Notes under the pieces: model-generated
The model's database searches: none
Seen by the model: only the letters and a program-made list of their open reading frames with translations
What the model was told of the DNA's origin: nothing
Assembly: GCF_026965555.1 (NCBI RefSeq)
Contig: NZ_CP114040.1
Location: 2,542,001 to 2,606,000 of the forward strand
Direction: 5' to 3'
Source of the DNA: Nannocystis punicea
GTDB lineage: Bacteria; Myxococcota_A; Polyangia; Nannocystales; Nannocystaceae
DNA length: 64,000 bases
Position numbers and translations under genes: made by a program
Shown here: positions 48,650 through 57,763 of the stretch, piece by piece
Position numbering within the stretch: position 1 is the first letter of the stretch
How the letters are laid out: the number at the start of each line of letters is the position of its first letter

Positions 48650-50500
48650 GGCGCACGTCGTCGAGCTCGAGGGCGAACGGGCCGGTCCGGGTCGCGCCGA
48701 AGAACAGGCCGAGGAGGTCGTACGGCTCGAGCCCGAGCTCGGCGAAGGCGACAGTGTACTCGGCCCACTCGCGGCCGACGGCGATCTCCTTGCGCACGGG
48801 CATGATGCCGAGCTGGGCCGCGAACGCCATCACGGTCAGCGCAGTCGTGCCGTCGCCGCGGGCGGCGAACACCAGCTTGCTGAACTTGCCGAGGTTGGCC
48901 GGCTGCATCGGCGCGGCCCCGGGGAAGAACATCGCCCCGGCCCACTTGGCCCGCTCGCTCGCGGCCACGTCGCCGGCGAGCCGCAGGGCGCCCTTGCTCT
49001 TGCGCGCGCCCTTCTTGGCGAGGCCGAGCTCGACCGTGGAGGTGCCGCCGATCAGCGCGTCGGTGGCCGGCTCCCACCCGGCGCCGAACTCCGCGGCGAT
49101 CTTGCCGGCCTCGAACGCGGCGATCTTGCCCGCTTCGGACCCGGGCGGCGGCGGAGCGGCGCGCTGGGCCTCCAGCGCGGCGTACTCCTCGGCCAGCGCC
49201 CGGCGATAACCGTCGCGGTCGAGCCTGTGCCCGGCCTTCCACACCGACTCGATCGCCCGCGTCGCGGTGATGTCGGTGGTCGGATCGCCGCGCACCAGCA
49301 ACAGGTCGGCGCGCTTGCCCGCCGCCACGCGGCCGCGGTCGCTCAGCTTGAACCTGTCCGCAGGGACAGACGTGGCGGCGGCCAGCGCCGCGGTCGCCGG
49401 CAAGCCGGCGCGCACCAGCAGCGCCAGCTCGTCGTGCAGCGACGCGCCGTGGACCGTGCCCGGGTTGGGCGCGTCGGTGCTGGCCAGCAGCGGCACGCCG
49501 GCGCGGTGCAGCGCCCCGACGCTCGCCAGCACGTGCTCGCACGCGCCGGCCGGCAGCGCGATCGGCCAGGTCGCCGACAGGGCGCGCGCGTCGGCCGGGC
49601 CGAGGAACGGCTTCAACTCGGGATCGTCGGCGATCGCCTTGCCGTGGCCCGGCTCGCACAGGCCGAACAGCACCGCCAGGGTGTCGGCCACGAACACCTG
49701 CTTGTCGCGCGCCAGGGCCACGAACGCGTCGCTCGCCGGGCCGTCGGCGAACACGTGGGCCAGGCCGTCGGCCCCGGCCTCGAGCGCCGCGATCGCCTCG
49801 CGCTGGCTGCTGACGTGGACCACGGTCGTCAGCCCGCGCGCGTGCGCGGCCTCGACCAGGGCGCGCACCGTGTCGACCGCGAGGGTGGGGAGGGTGAGGC
49901 CGAAGCCGGACCCGTCGTCGAGCACGATCTTGAGGTAGTCGGAGCCCTCGGCCAGGCGCGCCGCCACGAACGCCGGCGCCTGGTCGGGGCCGGTGAGGGT
50001 CGGGATGGCGAAGCCGTACTCGGTGCCGTGCCCGCCCGGCGCGGTGGCGAGGATCCCGGCGCTGCGGAAGTCAGCCAGAAGGCGCCCGCCGGCCCCGGCG
50101 ACGGCCTTGCGCAGCGGGCCGCTCACGGCCGGCAGGGTGAACATGTCGAGCTCGGTGGTCACCCCGAACACCAGCGCCTGGCGCAATTGATCCGGCGACT
50201 GGACGTGCGTGTGCGCGTCGATCAGCCCCGGCAGCAAGGTCCGGCCGGCGCCCTCGACCACCGTCGCGCCGGCGGCCACCACCAGGTCGGGGCCGACGGC
50301 GACGACCCTGTCGCCCTGGACAGCCACCGACGTGCGGGCGACCACCGCCTCGCCGTCGAACAGGCGGACGTCGCGGATCACCAGGTCCGCGGCGATCGGC
50401 GGGACGTCCGCGCCGGCGCCTCGCTCGCCGGCGGCCGCGGGCAACCGAGCAGAGCCAGGGCCGCGAATGTGAGGACCGTGCGGGACGGGCGGGGACGCAT
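48642..50500 (-). CDS. Amidohydrolase with C-terminal CIA30-like domain, N-terminus frameshifted
   Basis: The main frame codes an amidohydrolase of about 600 residues: ADLVIRDVRLFDG, metal motif DAHTH, SDYLKIVLDDG (carboxylated Lys position), VVHVSSQRE, GLAHVFAD and STDAPN. A C-terminal CIA30-like beta domain follows. In a different frame just upstream, from the ATG at 50500, lies MRPRPSRTVLTFAALALLGC, a good lipoprotein signal. Its frame closes near 50378, so one indel around 50401-50445 separates signal from enzyme. Without it, translation could start at a GTG near 50380 and give a cytosolic protein. TATCGG six bases before 50500 supports the lipoprotein start. Confidence 0.85.
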
Positions 50501-50506
50501 CGGCCC

Positions 50507-50512
50507 CCGATA
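50507..50512 (-). promoter_or_regulatory. Start-proximal -10-like hexamer
   Basis: TATCGG on the minus strand, six bases before the ATG at 50500. It supports the lipoprotein start although that frame is now broken. Confidence 0.45.
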
Positions 50513-50606
50513 CCACATGACTTCCGGGACAGGGTCGAGGCGGCGCCGCTCGGAGCCGTGCGAAAGCGCTTCTACGGCGATCCCTGATCGTGGTATTCAC
50601 CGCCCT

Positions 50607-52319
50607 ATGCACATGCGTGGCGCCGCGTCGCTGGTCCCCGGGCTCCTGTTGCTCGCGTGCAACTCGATCGCGCCGCCGGTGACCACCTTCGGTGTGCTGA
50701 CGACGACCGGCGAGACGCCGGTGATGATCGGCGACGTGCACGCCAGCCTCGACTTCACCAGGCCCGGCGAGCCGGTCGGCGACCTCGTCGGCTGGAACCT
50801 CGGCCGCGGCACTTCCTACGCGCCGGAGAACGACCCCCTGCACCCGGAGTGGCGCACGCCGGTCAAGGTCGCGGCTGCGCAGGCGCTGGCGGAGGCGCGG
50901 CCGGGCCACGGGCGGGCGCCGTTGATGCGCTTCTCGGGCCTGCAGATCGACGGCGCGCTCGGCAACGACGGCTATCACTTCTACCGCTGGGTCGAGCCCG
51001 GGCACGCGCCGGCGGCCGGCGACAACATGGCGACCTTCGAGTACTTCGCGCTGATGCAGGACGCCGACGCCGCGCCGATCGTCACCCTGAACTTCGGGTC
51101 AGGTACGGCCGCCGAGGCCGCCGCCTACGTCACGCACCTCAACGGCACCGACGCGGACGACGTCAACGTCGCCGCGCGGCTGCACTGGGGGCAGGACCAG
51201 CCGTATCGGCAGACTCAATTCGAGCTCGGCAACGAGACCTACGGCCCGTGGAACACCGGCTATTCGGCGGCGGGCGACTACTCGTACGCCAACCCCGAGG
51301 CCAAGCACGGCGGCGATCCGAAATGGTTCGACAAGCCGAGCGCCTCGGCGGCCGACTACGCCGCGCGCGCGCTCGAGTACGTGGCCGCGGTCAAGGCGGT
51401 CGAGCCCGAGGCGCGCTTCTGGGTCCCGCTCGCGCAGGCGTCGATGGACGGGTGGGGCGGCGTGGAGGCGGCGGTGCAGGCGCTCGCGCCGCTGTTGCAA
51501 GACCCGTCGGTCGCCGGCGCGGTGATTCATCACTACCTCATCGACGACGCCAGGACGCTCGGCTGGACCGAGCCCAACGATCTGTTCTTCGCGTTGGCCG
51601 GCACCGAGGCGTTCCGGCCGGGCTTCGTCCGCGCGCGGGCGGCCCTCGACGCGGTGCGGCCCGGCCTCGAGCTCGTCGTCACCGAGTACCACGTCGCCGG
51701 CGCCTTCTCGCGCGGCAAGTTCGAGCGCGCCCAGCAGGCGGCCGTCGGCCTCGGCGTCGCCGGCATGCTGCTGTTCTACGCCCAGCTCGGCGTCGAGGCC
51801 GCCTGCCAGCACGCCGCGCTCGAGTTCGACAACCTCGACGGCCCCGACCGCGACCCGCTGCTCGAGCCCTGGTACAACCCGTTCCGCAAGGGCCCGAACG
51901 AGACCGCCGCGGTGATGGCCAGCTACGTGGCGACCCGCCTCGTCGGCGAGCACCTGCTCGAGCGCGCCGCCCCGCTCGAGTTCTCGAAGCAGGTCGAACA
52001 GGACATGTCCTTCGGGTCAGGCAAGATCTCCGTCCCCCTGGTCCACGCCGCCGCCTTCGTCGACCCCGCCGGCGAGACCGGCAGCCTGGTGGCGCTGCAC
52101 CGCGACCTCGAGCGCACCCACACTTTTACGATCGACCTGCCCCCGGGCTGGACCGCGACCGCGGCGAGCCAGTGGGCCCCGCCGGCCGCCGATCACAACA
52201 CGATGTACTTCCCGGTCGCAGTCGAGCCCGCGCAAACCGTGCAGGAGGGCGAGCGCGTGCAGGTGACCCTGCCGCCCCACAGCCTCGTGGCGCTGCGCTT
52301 CGCCGCCGCGGCGCAGTGA
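50607..52319 (+). CDS. Lipoprotein glycoside hydrolase (clan GH-A type)
   Basis: A 570-residue protein. The signal ends LLLAC. The catalytic core resembles GH-A enzymes such as alpha-L-arabinofuranosidases: FELGNETYGPWNTG places the acid/base Glu at 210, and LVVTEYHVAG the nucleophile Glu at 360, 150 residues later. A C-terminal beta-sandwich ends the protein (VPLVHAAAF, TFTIDLPPGW, LPPHSLVALRF). An ACATGTC-type element encodes about residues 465-472. The ATG at 50607 has TATTCA seven bases upstream. The exact substrate is not known. Confidence 0.85.
   Translation: MHMRGAASLVPGLLLLACNSIAPPVTTFGVLTTTGETPVMIGDVHASLDFTRPGEPVGDLVGWNLGRGTSYAPENDPLHPEWRTPVKVAAAQALAEARPGHGRAPLMRFSGLQIDGALGNDGYHFYRWVEPGHAPAAGDNMATFEYFALMQDADAAPIVTLNFGSGTAAEAAAYVTHLNGTDADDVNVAARLHWGQDQPYRQTQFELGNETYGPWNTGYSAAGDYSYANPEAKHGGDPKWFDKPSASAADYAARALEYVAAVKAVEPEARFWVPLAQASMDGWGGVEAAVQALAPLLQDPSVAGAVIHHYLIDDARTLGWTEPNDLFFALAGTEAFRPGFVRARAALDAVRPGLELVVTEYHVAGAFSRGKFERAQQAAVGLGVAGMLLFYAQLGVEAACQHAALEFDNLDGPDRDPLLEPWYNPFRKGPNETAAVMASYVATRLVGEHLLERAAPLEFSKQVEQDMSFGSGKISVPLVHAAAFVDPAGETGSLVALHRDLERTHTFTIDLPPGWTATAASQWAPPAADHNTMYFPVAVEPAQTVQEGERVQVTLPPHSLVALRFAAAAQ
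52001..52020. repeat. ACATGTC element inside the glycosidase gene
   Basis: GGACATGTCCTTCGGGTCAG in frame. The left half matches the family fully; the right half resembles the GGGTCATG arm at 62399-62424. Confidence 0.5.
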
Positions 52320-52383
52320 AGCCCACGAATGCAAATAGGGGGAGCGTTTTCGCGGCAGAACCGTCGGTCTGTGGCGAGGCGGC

Positions 52384-52947
52384 TCAGAGGCGGCGGATGT
52401 GGCCGCGGATGTCGAAGGTCCCCTCCTCGACGATGTCTTTGAAGAACAGCCGCCCCTCGACGTCACCGAATTCCTTGGAGCCGTCGGCGATCGGGTGCTG
52501 GCAGCGACCGTGGAGCTCGGCGCCGTCCGGGAATTCCGGGTCCCACTTGGATTCGAATTTATACGTGGTGGTGAACTGAATCGCCTCGCCGTCGAGCTCG
52601 CCGATGAACAGCTCCCGGCCGGTCTCCAGGTAAACGCCGCTGGGCGGACCGTTATTTTTGGCGGTGAGGATGTCGGTGTACCAGCAGCCTACGAGGTCGC
52701 CGCTGATCACGATCGTGAGGTCGATGAAGTCCCCGAACCCAGGTGGCGGTGGTAGGCATACCCCTCCGGTGTCGACGACCCCGGTCGCGGAGATCTGGGT
52801 CACCCCTGCGCTCGCGGGCGAGGGTTGTGCCAGGTTCAGCGCACTGGCCAGGATAAGCGGGACTCCCGGTCGGGAGAGCGCTCGCCATGAGTTGCCGTGG
52901 CGAGGGCCATCGGCGACGGCGCGGGCGGAATTGTCGATATGCGTCAT
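52384..52947 (-). CDS. Small exported protein, unknown function
   Basis: A 187-residue protein. Hydrophobic residues 29-45 end in SPASA, a signal peptidase I-type site. The mature domain is all-beta: GVTQISATGVVDTGGVC, IDLTIVISGDLVGCWYTD, ELFIGELDGEAIQFTTTYKF and GRCQHPIADGSKEFG. Similar single-domain secreted proteins occur in actinobacteria and myxobacteria without assigned function. GAGGCACC precedes the ATG. It converges on the glycosidase gene. Confidence 0.8.
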   Translation of the reverse strand: MTHIDNSARAVADGPRHGNSWRALSRPGVPLILASALNLAQPSPASAGVTQISATGVVDTGGVCLPPPPGFGDFIDLTIVISGDLVGCWYTDILTAKNNGPPSGVYLETGRELFIGELDGEAIQFTTTYKFESKWDPEFPDGAELHGRCQHPIADGSKEFGDVEGRLFFKDIVEEGTFDIRGHIRRL

Positions 52948-53354
52948 GGTGCCTCGATGCTTCGGGGTCGTTGGCGAGGCGCCGCGTCGGCGCCTCTCGG
53001 GTAGATGCCCCGTGAGTGCGGCGACGGCCAGGTGACGGGGGCCACAGGGTTCCGCCGGAGTAAGCCAGGTCGTGGCGCCGCAGATCGATCACGCCATTCG
53101 TGAGCGTCCCGATCGAGGTCGTCGAATGGCGAGCCCGAGAATCAACGCAGCGAGAGGAACATGATGAGTCGGGTTCTGCGTGCCGGTGGCGTCCATCGAG
53201 AGTGCGACGGCTCGCGTCCCGAGCGCGTGCGTGGCGGCGATGTGCTCCCGAGCACCTGGCGTGCTCGAGATCTGGGTCCTCGTGCAGCGGCTCGCCGCGT
53301 CCTCGCCCGGGAGCATGCTGGCCCCGAGGACAGGTCCGAACGGTCCTGTGCGCT
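52948..53354. other. Intergenic region, 407 bases
   Basis: A minus-strand frame of about 85 residues from an ATG near 53322 to 53089 (GTRAVALSMDATGTQNPTHH) looks somewhat protein-like but has no family or ribosome site. It may be a relic. Nothing else was seen. Confidence 0.35.
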
Positions 53355-55160
53355 TCACCCCGCGCTCGCCGGCAGCAGGCCGATCGCGCGCATCAGCGCG
53401 ATCGCGTTGCTGCGGCCGACCAGGCCCGGGCGCATGCGGTAGTCGAACACCAGCTCGCCGCCGACCACCTCGTCGGCGAAGTGGACGTTGCGGGCGCGGG
53501 GGCCGAGGTCGGCGACGGCTTCGGCGAGGGCCAGGTCGTGGGTCGTGCACAGGCCGATCGCGCCCTCCTCGATCAGGGCGCGCAGGACCGCCTCCGCGCC
53601 GATCTTGCGGTCGTGCGAGTTGGTGCCGTGGAAGATCTCGTCGAGCAGGAACAGCAGCGGCGGGGAGCCGGCGCGGGCCAGGTCGCGCAATTGCAGCAGT
53701 CGGCGCAATTCGCTGTAGAAGCGCGAGCTCGCGTTTTGCAGCGAGTCCTCGATCCGCAGGGTCGCCCCGATCTGCAGCGGGCTCAGCGTCAGCGACTTCG
53801 CCGACACCGGCGCGCCGGCCAGCGCGAGCACCACGTTGATCCCGAGCGTGCGCAGCAGCGTGCTCTTGCCCGACATGTTCGAGCCGCTGACCATCAGCAC
53901 CCGCAGCGGCTCGCCGAGGGCGACCGAGTTGGGCACGCAGCGGCGGAGCAATGGGTGGCGCAGGTCCTCGCCGTCGACGCGCGGGCCGGCGGCGACGAGC
54001 GTCGGCATCCGATCTTCGGGGCGCTCGTAGGCGTAGGCCGCGAGCGACGCCAGGGCCTCGAGCTGGCCGAGCGCGGCCAGCCAGCGGGCGATCGCCGGCC
54101 CGTGCGCCTGTCGCCAGCGCTCGACCGCCAGCGCGCCGTGCAGCTCCCACATCAGCAGAAACGCGATCGGCGCGAACAGGCCGCTCTTGCGCGCCTCGAG
54201 CCAGTCGACCGTGCGCGCCAGCCCGGCGACGGCGGTCGAGCCGGCGACCTCGCCGGTGCGCAGCTGCGCGGCCAATTCCGTCAGCCGGCGGCTGCCCGCG
54301 GTCGGCTCGCGCTCGACGCGGTCCAGCAATTGGGCGATGACCTCGAGGTCGCGCCGCGGGCCCTCGACCGCCGCGACGATCGCCGCGGTGCTCGGCCGCA
54401 GCGCGCGCATCACCAGGCCCTCGAGCACGGCGACGAGCAGCAGCGGCACGAAGCCGACGTCCGTGGCGAACGCCAGGACCGCCGTGACCACGCCCGCGAG
54501 CGCGAGCGCCGACGCGAGCAGCCGCAGCGGCACGAAGCGCGAGGCGGCGATCGGCGGCGGCGCGGTGCCCCACGCCACCAGCGCCTCGGGCGCGACCGCG
54601 GCCCGCACGTCGCCGCCGAGCAGGGCCAGGTCCTCGCGCAGGTCGAGCCGCTCGCGCAGCGCGAGCACGGCCTCCTGGCGCGCCGCGACCTCGTCGACCG
54701 TGGCCGGCTGCAGCAACCAGCGGGCCAGAGTCGCCTCGCCGCCGCGAGTGCGCGCAGTGCACAGCAGGGCGAACAGCGAGGCCGGCCCGAACAGGTCGAG
54801 GTCGGCCGCGTACGGGTGGTCGGGCGGCACGAACTCGCGGTGCTGCACGCCCTCGCCGCGCCACTCGTCGTCGACGCGCCGGATCGCCCGCCGGTAGTGC
54901 TCGACAGCCAGCATCGCCCGCGCTCGCCGGCGGTACGCGGTCTCGTGGACGATCACCAGCGCGAAGAACCCCAGCAGCGGCGCGAACGAGGCGGCCAGCG
55001 CCGTCGGGCGGTCGGCCAGGCCGAAGCCGAGGAGCACGAGGAAGACGACGAAGACGCCGAGGCGCCAGTCGGAGATCCGCCGGATCTGGACGTCGACGCG
55101 GTCGACCGCCGCCTGCCGCGCGGCGAGCCGGCGCTGGTACTCGCTGCGCGGGTCGGACAC
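53355..55160 (-). CDS. MutS-related ATPase with N-terminal membrane helices
   Basis: A 601-residue protein. Two membrane helices lie near 33-50 and 54-73 and a second hydrophobic pair near 213-250. The C-terminal domain is a MutS-type ABC ATPase: Walker A SGSNMSGKST (425-433), Walker B LLFLLDEIFHGTN (about 493-505) and a His switch in CTTHD. Mismatch-recognition domains are absent, so this is the short membrane MutS-like subfamily, not repair MutS. The start is a GTG at 55160 with CATCAT seven bases upstream. The function of the subfamily is unclear. Confidence 0.93.
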   Translation of the reverse strand: MSDPRSEYQRRLAARQAAVDRVDVQIRRISDWRLGVFVVFLVLLGFGLADRPTALAASFAPLLGFFALVIVHETAYRRRARAMLAVEHYRRAIRRVDDEWRGEGVQHREFVPPDHPYAADLDLFGPASLFALLCTARTRGGEATLARWLLQPATVDEVAARQEAVLALRERLDLREDLALLGGDVRAAVAPEALVAWGTAPPPIAASRFVPLRLLASALALAGVVTAVLAFATDVGFVPLLLVAVLEGLVMRALRPSTAAIVAAVEGPRRDLEVIAQLLDRVEREPTAGSRRLTELAAQLRTGEVAGSTAVAGLARTVDWLEARKSGLFAPIAFLLMWELHGALAVERWRQAHGPAIARWLAALGQLEALASLAAYAYERPEDRMPTLVAAGPRVDGEDLRHPLLRRCVPNSVALGEPLRVLMVSGSNMSGKSTLLRTLGINVVLALAGAPVSAKSLTLSPLQIGATLRIEDSLQNASSRFYSELRRLLQLRDLARAGSPPLLFLLDEIFHGTNSHDRKIGAEAVLRALIEEGAIGLCTTHDLALAEAVADLGPRARNVHFADEVVGGELVFDYRMRPGLVGRSNAIALMRAIGLLPASAG

Positions 55161-55307
55161 CCGCGGGATGATGCCGCACCCGCCGCCGATTACAACGCCA
55201 AGTGACCCGGACGGCCGGGAACCCGCGCAGAGGCGGCAGCCGGGCCGATCCGCGGCATGGAACGCGCGCGGCCGGAGCGAGCGGCTCGGCTTCGTCCCGT
55301 GCCGAGC

Positions 55308-55328
55308 GTGTCTTCAAAGACATGTCCG
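55308..55328. repeat. Dispersed ACATGTC palindrome
   Basis: TGTCTT and AAGACA are perfect arms around CA, followed by TGTCC. Confidence 0.55.
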
Positions 55329-55388
55329 CCGAGGTGCGCCGGGAGCGAGCGCCCGGCCGCGGTGAGGAGCTCGCCGAGTCACGCTGCC

Positions 55389-55420
55389 GATGGGACATGT
55401 CGCCATGGACATGTCCCATC
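55389..55420. repeat. Long ACATGTC palindrome
   Basis: GATGGGACATGT and ACATGTCCCATC are perfect 12-base arms around CGCCATGG. It is the longest stem of the family and could also act as a terminator. Confidence 0.65.
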
Positions 55421-55558
55421 GCACCTGCGGGGACACGCCCCGGCGATCCATCGGTGTCGGGCGGGCCGGTCGCCGCGGGGGACGCGCCGTCCGTGGGAGT
55501 AAGAAATCGGCGACGCACCGTCCCGGTCGCGGTTCGGCCTCGCCTCGTGCCTGAGAAA

Positions 55559-55603
55559 TACATGACCCATTGGACATGTCACAGACGACATGTCCTTTAG
55601 AGA
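55559..55603. repeat. Two adjacent ACATGTC elements
   Basis: ACATGACCCATTGGACATGT and, nine bases later, ACATGTCCTTTAGAG. It lies just past the stop of the nucleotidase gene. Confidence 0.55.
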
Positions 55604-55619
55604 ATATCGATTCGAGCGC

Positions 55620-56183
55620 TCACTCGACCTCGCACAGCCGGTGCAGGGCCGCGCGGATCTCGGCGAGGTTGTGGCCGTCGTAGCGGATGGCGTTGGGGTG
55701 CGAGAAGCCGACGTTCCACGGCTGGGCCGGGAGGACGACCAGGCCGCGCGGGCGCCAGGCCAGCCAGCGCTCGACGTAGGGCGGCCAGTCGTCGACCAGG
55801 ACCTTGCCGTACACGAGGCCCTTGTCCATCGTGATCGTCACGGGCACGCCCGGGAGGTGCTGCTGGCACCACTCGAGCTTCTCGGTCCACGCGCTCGGGG
55901 TGCCGACCGGGCCTTTGGTGAGCACGTGGATCTCGAAGCGCAGCGCCTGCAACTCGGCGAGCACGTCGAACCCGAGCTGCAGCCGCGGCAGCGAGCGCCA
56001 CCAGCCGGGCTGGCGGCGGATCACGCTCTCGCGCGCGCGCAGCCACGGCGGGCTGTCGTCGTCGCCACCCAGAGGCGGATCGGCGGGCCCCCGAAGGGCC
56101 TCCAGATCGCGTACGAGCGCGCCCTGGTAATCGCAGAGGGTGCCGTCCATATCGATGAGCGCGACCAACCCGACCTTCGCCAT
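55620..56183 (-). CDS. HAD-type 5'(3')-deoxyribonucleotidase-like protein
   Basis: A 187-residue HAD phosphatase. Motif I is ALIDMDGTLCDY near the N-terminus; motif II lies in IHVLTKGP; the motif III Lys and the motif IV Asp pair (VLVDDWPPY) follow. This pattern and the length fit the NT5C family that dephosphorylates (deoxy)nucleoside monophosphates. TACCAT lies six bases before the ATG at 56183, which is preferred over an upstream frame. Cytosolic. Confidence 0.9.
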   Translation of the reverse strand: MAKVGLVALIDMDGTLCDYQGALVRDLEALRGPADPPLGGDDDSPPWLRARESVIRRQPGWWRSLPRLQLGFDVLAELQALRFEIHVLTKGPVGTPSAWTEKLEWCQQHLPGVPVTITMDKGLVYGKVLVDDWPPYVERWLAWRPRGLVVLPAQPWNVGFSHPNAIRYDGHNLAEIRAALHRLCEVE

Positions 56184-56189
56184 GACGCG

Positions 56190-56195
56190 ATGGTA
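56190..56195 (-). promoter_or_regulatory. Start-proximal -10-like hexamer
   Basis: TACCAT on the minus strand, six bases before the ATG at 56183. Confidence 0.4.
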
Positions 56196-56263
56196 GCGTG
56201 AGGGTCGCGCGATCGCCACGCGCCTGGTGCCCGTGCGGCCGGCGTGATACCCCGGGAGGCATG

Positions 56264-57391
56264 ATGAAGCGCGCCTCATCGTGGATGTTTTCGCTCGTGC
56301 TCGCGTGCGGCGGCGGCTCCGGCGAGACCACCGCCGACACCGCGACCGGCACCGACGCGACGACCACCGACGCGACGACCACCGACGCGACTGCCACGAC
56401 CACCGGCACCGACACGAGCGACACCTCGACGTCGACCACGCCGACGACCACGAGCGACCCGACCACCGGCACGCCGCCGACCGGCACGACCACCGAGGCG
56501 ACGACCACCGACGAGACGACGACCACCGGCACCACCGGCGCGCCCGTCGACCCGCCGATGTCGCTGGACGACGTCGTCGACGGCGAGCTCGAGCTGATCG
56601 CCGACGGCCACATGTTCACGGAGGGGCCGATCTGGAGCCCCGAAGGTTATCTGCTCTACAGCGACATCCCGGCCAACACGATCTTCCGCTGGTCCGAGGG
56701 CGAGCAGCCGAGCGCGTTCATCAACCCGAGCGGCAACTCGAACGGCCTCGCCTTCGACCTCGAGGGCCGCCTCCTCGCCGCCGAGCACGGCGGGCGACGG
56801 GTGTCCCGCCGCGTGATCGGCGAGCAGAACGCCGAGACGCTGGCCGGCGAATTCGAGGGCCAGAGCCTCAATAGCCCCAACGACCTGGCGGTGCGCTCCG
56901 ACGGCACGATCTACTTCACCGACCCGCCCTACGGGATCCAGCCGAACCAGCAGGAGCTCGACTTCCAGGGCGTGTTCCGCATCGACCCGCAGGGCCAGCT
57001 GTCGCTCATCGCCGACGACTTCGACCGCCCCAACGGCATCGTCCTCTCGCCCGACGAGAGCCTGCTCTACGTCGCCGACACCAACGGCGAGCACGTGCGC
57101 GTGTTCGACGTCCAGCCAGACGGCAACGCCGTCGGCGGCGAGGTGTTCGTCGACCTCCAGAGCGACCTGCAGGGCGACCCCGACGGCATGGCGATCGACA
57201 CTTTCGGCGATCTGTTCGTCAGCGGCGGCGGCGGCGTCCGCGTGGTGACCCCCGCCGGCGAATTGCTCGGCACGATCGAGGTCCCCGAGTCGGTCACCAA
57301 TTGCAAGTTCGGCGACCCCGACGGCAAGGCGCTCTTCATCACCGCCCAGGCGCGGGTCTACCGGATCCGCCTCAAGGTCCAGGGCGCCTGA
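56264..57391 (+). CDS. SMP-30/gluconolactonase-like lipoprotein
   Basis: A 375-residue protein. The signal ends LVLAC. A Thr/Asp-rich linker covers about 20-105. A six-bladed propeller of the SMP-30 type follows with the metal ligands in place: Glu in FTEGPIW, Asn in NSPNDLAV, Asn in RPNGIVLSPD and Asp in that same motif. Likely reaction: lactone hydrolysis outside the cytoplasm. GGGAGG lies four bases before the ATG at 56264, which is chosen over the adjacent ATG at 56261. Confidence 0.92.
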   Translation: MKRASSWMFSLVLACGGGSGETTADTATGTDATTTDATTTDATATTTGTDTSDTSTSTTPTTTSDPTTGTPPTGTTTEATTTDETTTTGTTGAPVDPPMSLDDVVDGELELIADGHMFTEGPIWSPEGYLLYSDIPANTIFRWSEGEQPSAFINPSGNSNGLAFDLEGRLLAAEHGGRRVSRRVIGEQNAETLAGEFEGQSLNSPNDLAVRSDGTIYFTDPPYGIQPNQQELDFQGVFRIDPQGQLSLIADDFDRPNGIVLSPDESLLYVADTNGEHVRVFDVQPDGNAVGGEVFVDLQSDLQGDPDGMAIDTFGDLFVSGGGGVRVVTPAGELLGTIEVPESVTNCKFGDPDGKALFITAQARVYRIRLKVQGA

Positions 57392-57423
57392 GGCCCGCGC
57401 CGCGAGCGCTCGAGGCGAGCGCG

Positions 57424-57583
57424 GCGACAGGATCTCGCAACATCTCGTGGCGGAGTCGCGGGGCCGACGCGTCCGCGACTGCGCGCGGATCGTCGCCCGC
57501 GCGGTGACAGGACCGCGAAACATCTCGTGGCGGAGGTCGCGGGGCCGACGCGTCCGCGACTGCGCGCGGATCGTCGCCCGCGT
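57424..57583. repeat. 80-base tandem duplication
   Basis: Two adjacent copies share CATCTCGTGGCGGAG, GGGGCCGACGCGTCCGCGAC and GCGCGGATCGTCGCCCGCG with only a few differences. Confidence 0.75.
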
Positions 57584-57763
57584 ATGAACAGGCGTGGAGC
57601 CTGCGCCGCGGTCCATGTCCTCGCGATGGGGGTGTCATGATTCGTTCGCGCCCTCGATCGCGGGCGTACGAGCCGTCGCGGTCTCGTTCGGATCGGCAAT
57701 CGTCGTGTCCCTCGCTCGGTGAGTCGACGACCGGTAGCGACCGAGTCCTCGCGCCTGGAGCGG

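Larger units (their letters stand above)
55161..55619. other. Intergenic region rich in palindromes
   Basis: About 460 bases with no supported gene. It holds the densest set of ACATGTC elements in the window, at 55308-55328, 55389-55420 and 55559-55603. Confidence 0.55.

Noticed and set aside
49340..49370. CTGTCC/GGACAG palindrome in the amidohydrolase gene
   Set aside because: It resembles the dispersed family but lacks the ACATGTC core, so I did not include it.
48300..50606. Long upstream extension of the glycosidase frame
   Set aside because: It crosses the repeat array and the antisense amidohydrolase gene. The lipoprotein signal at 50607 marks the true start.
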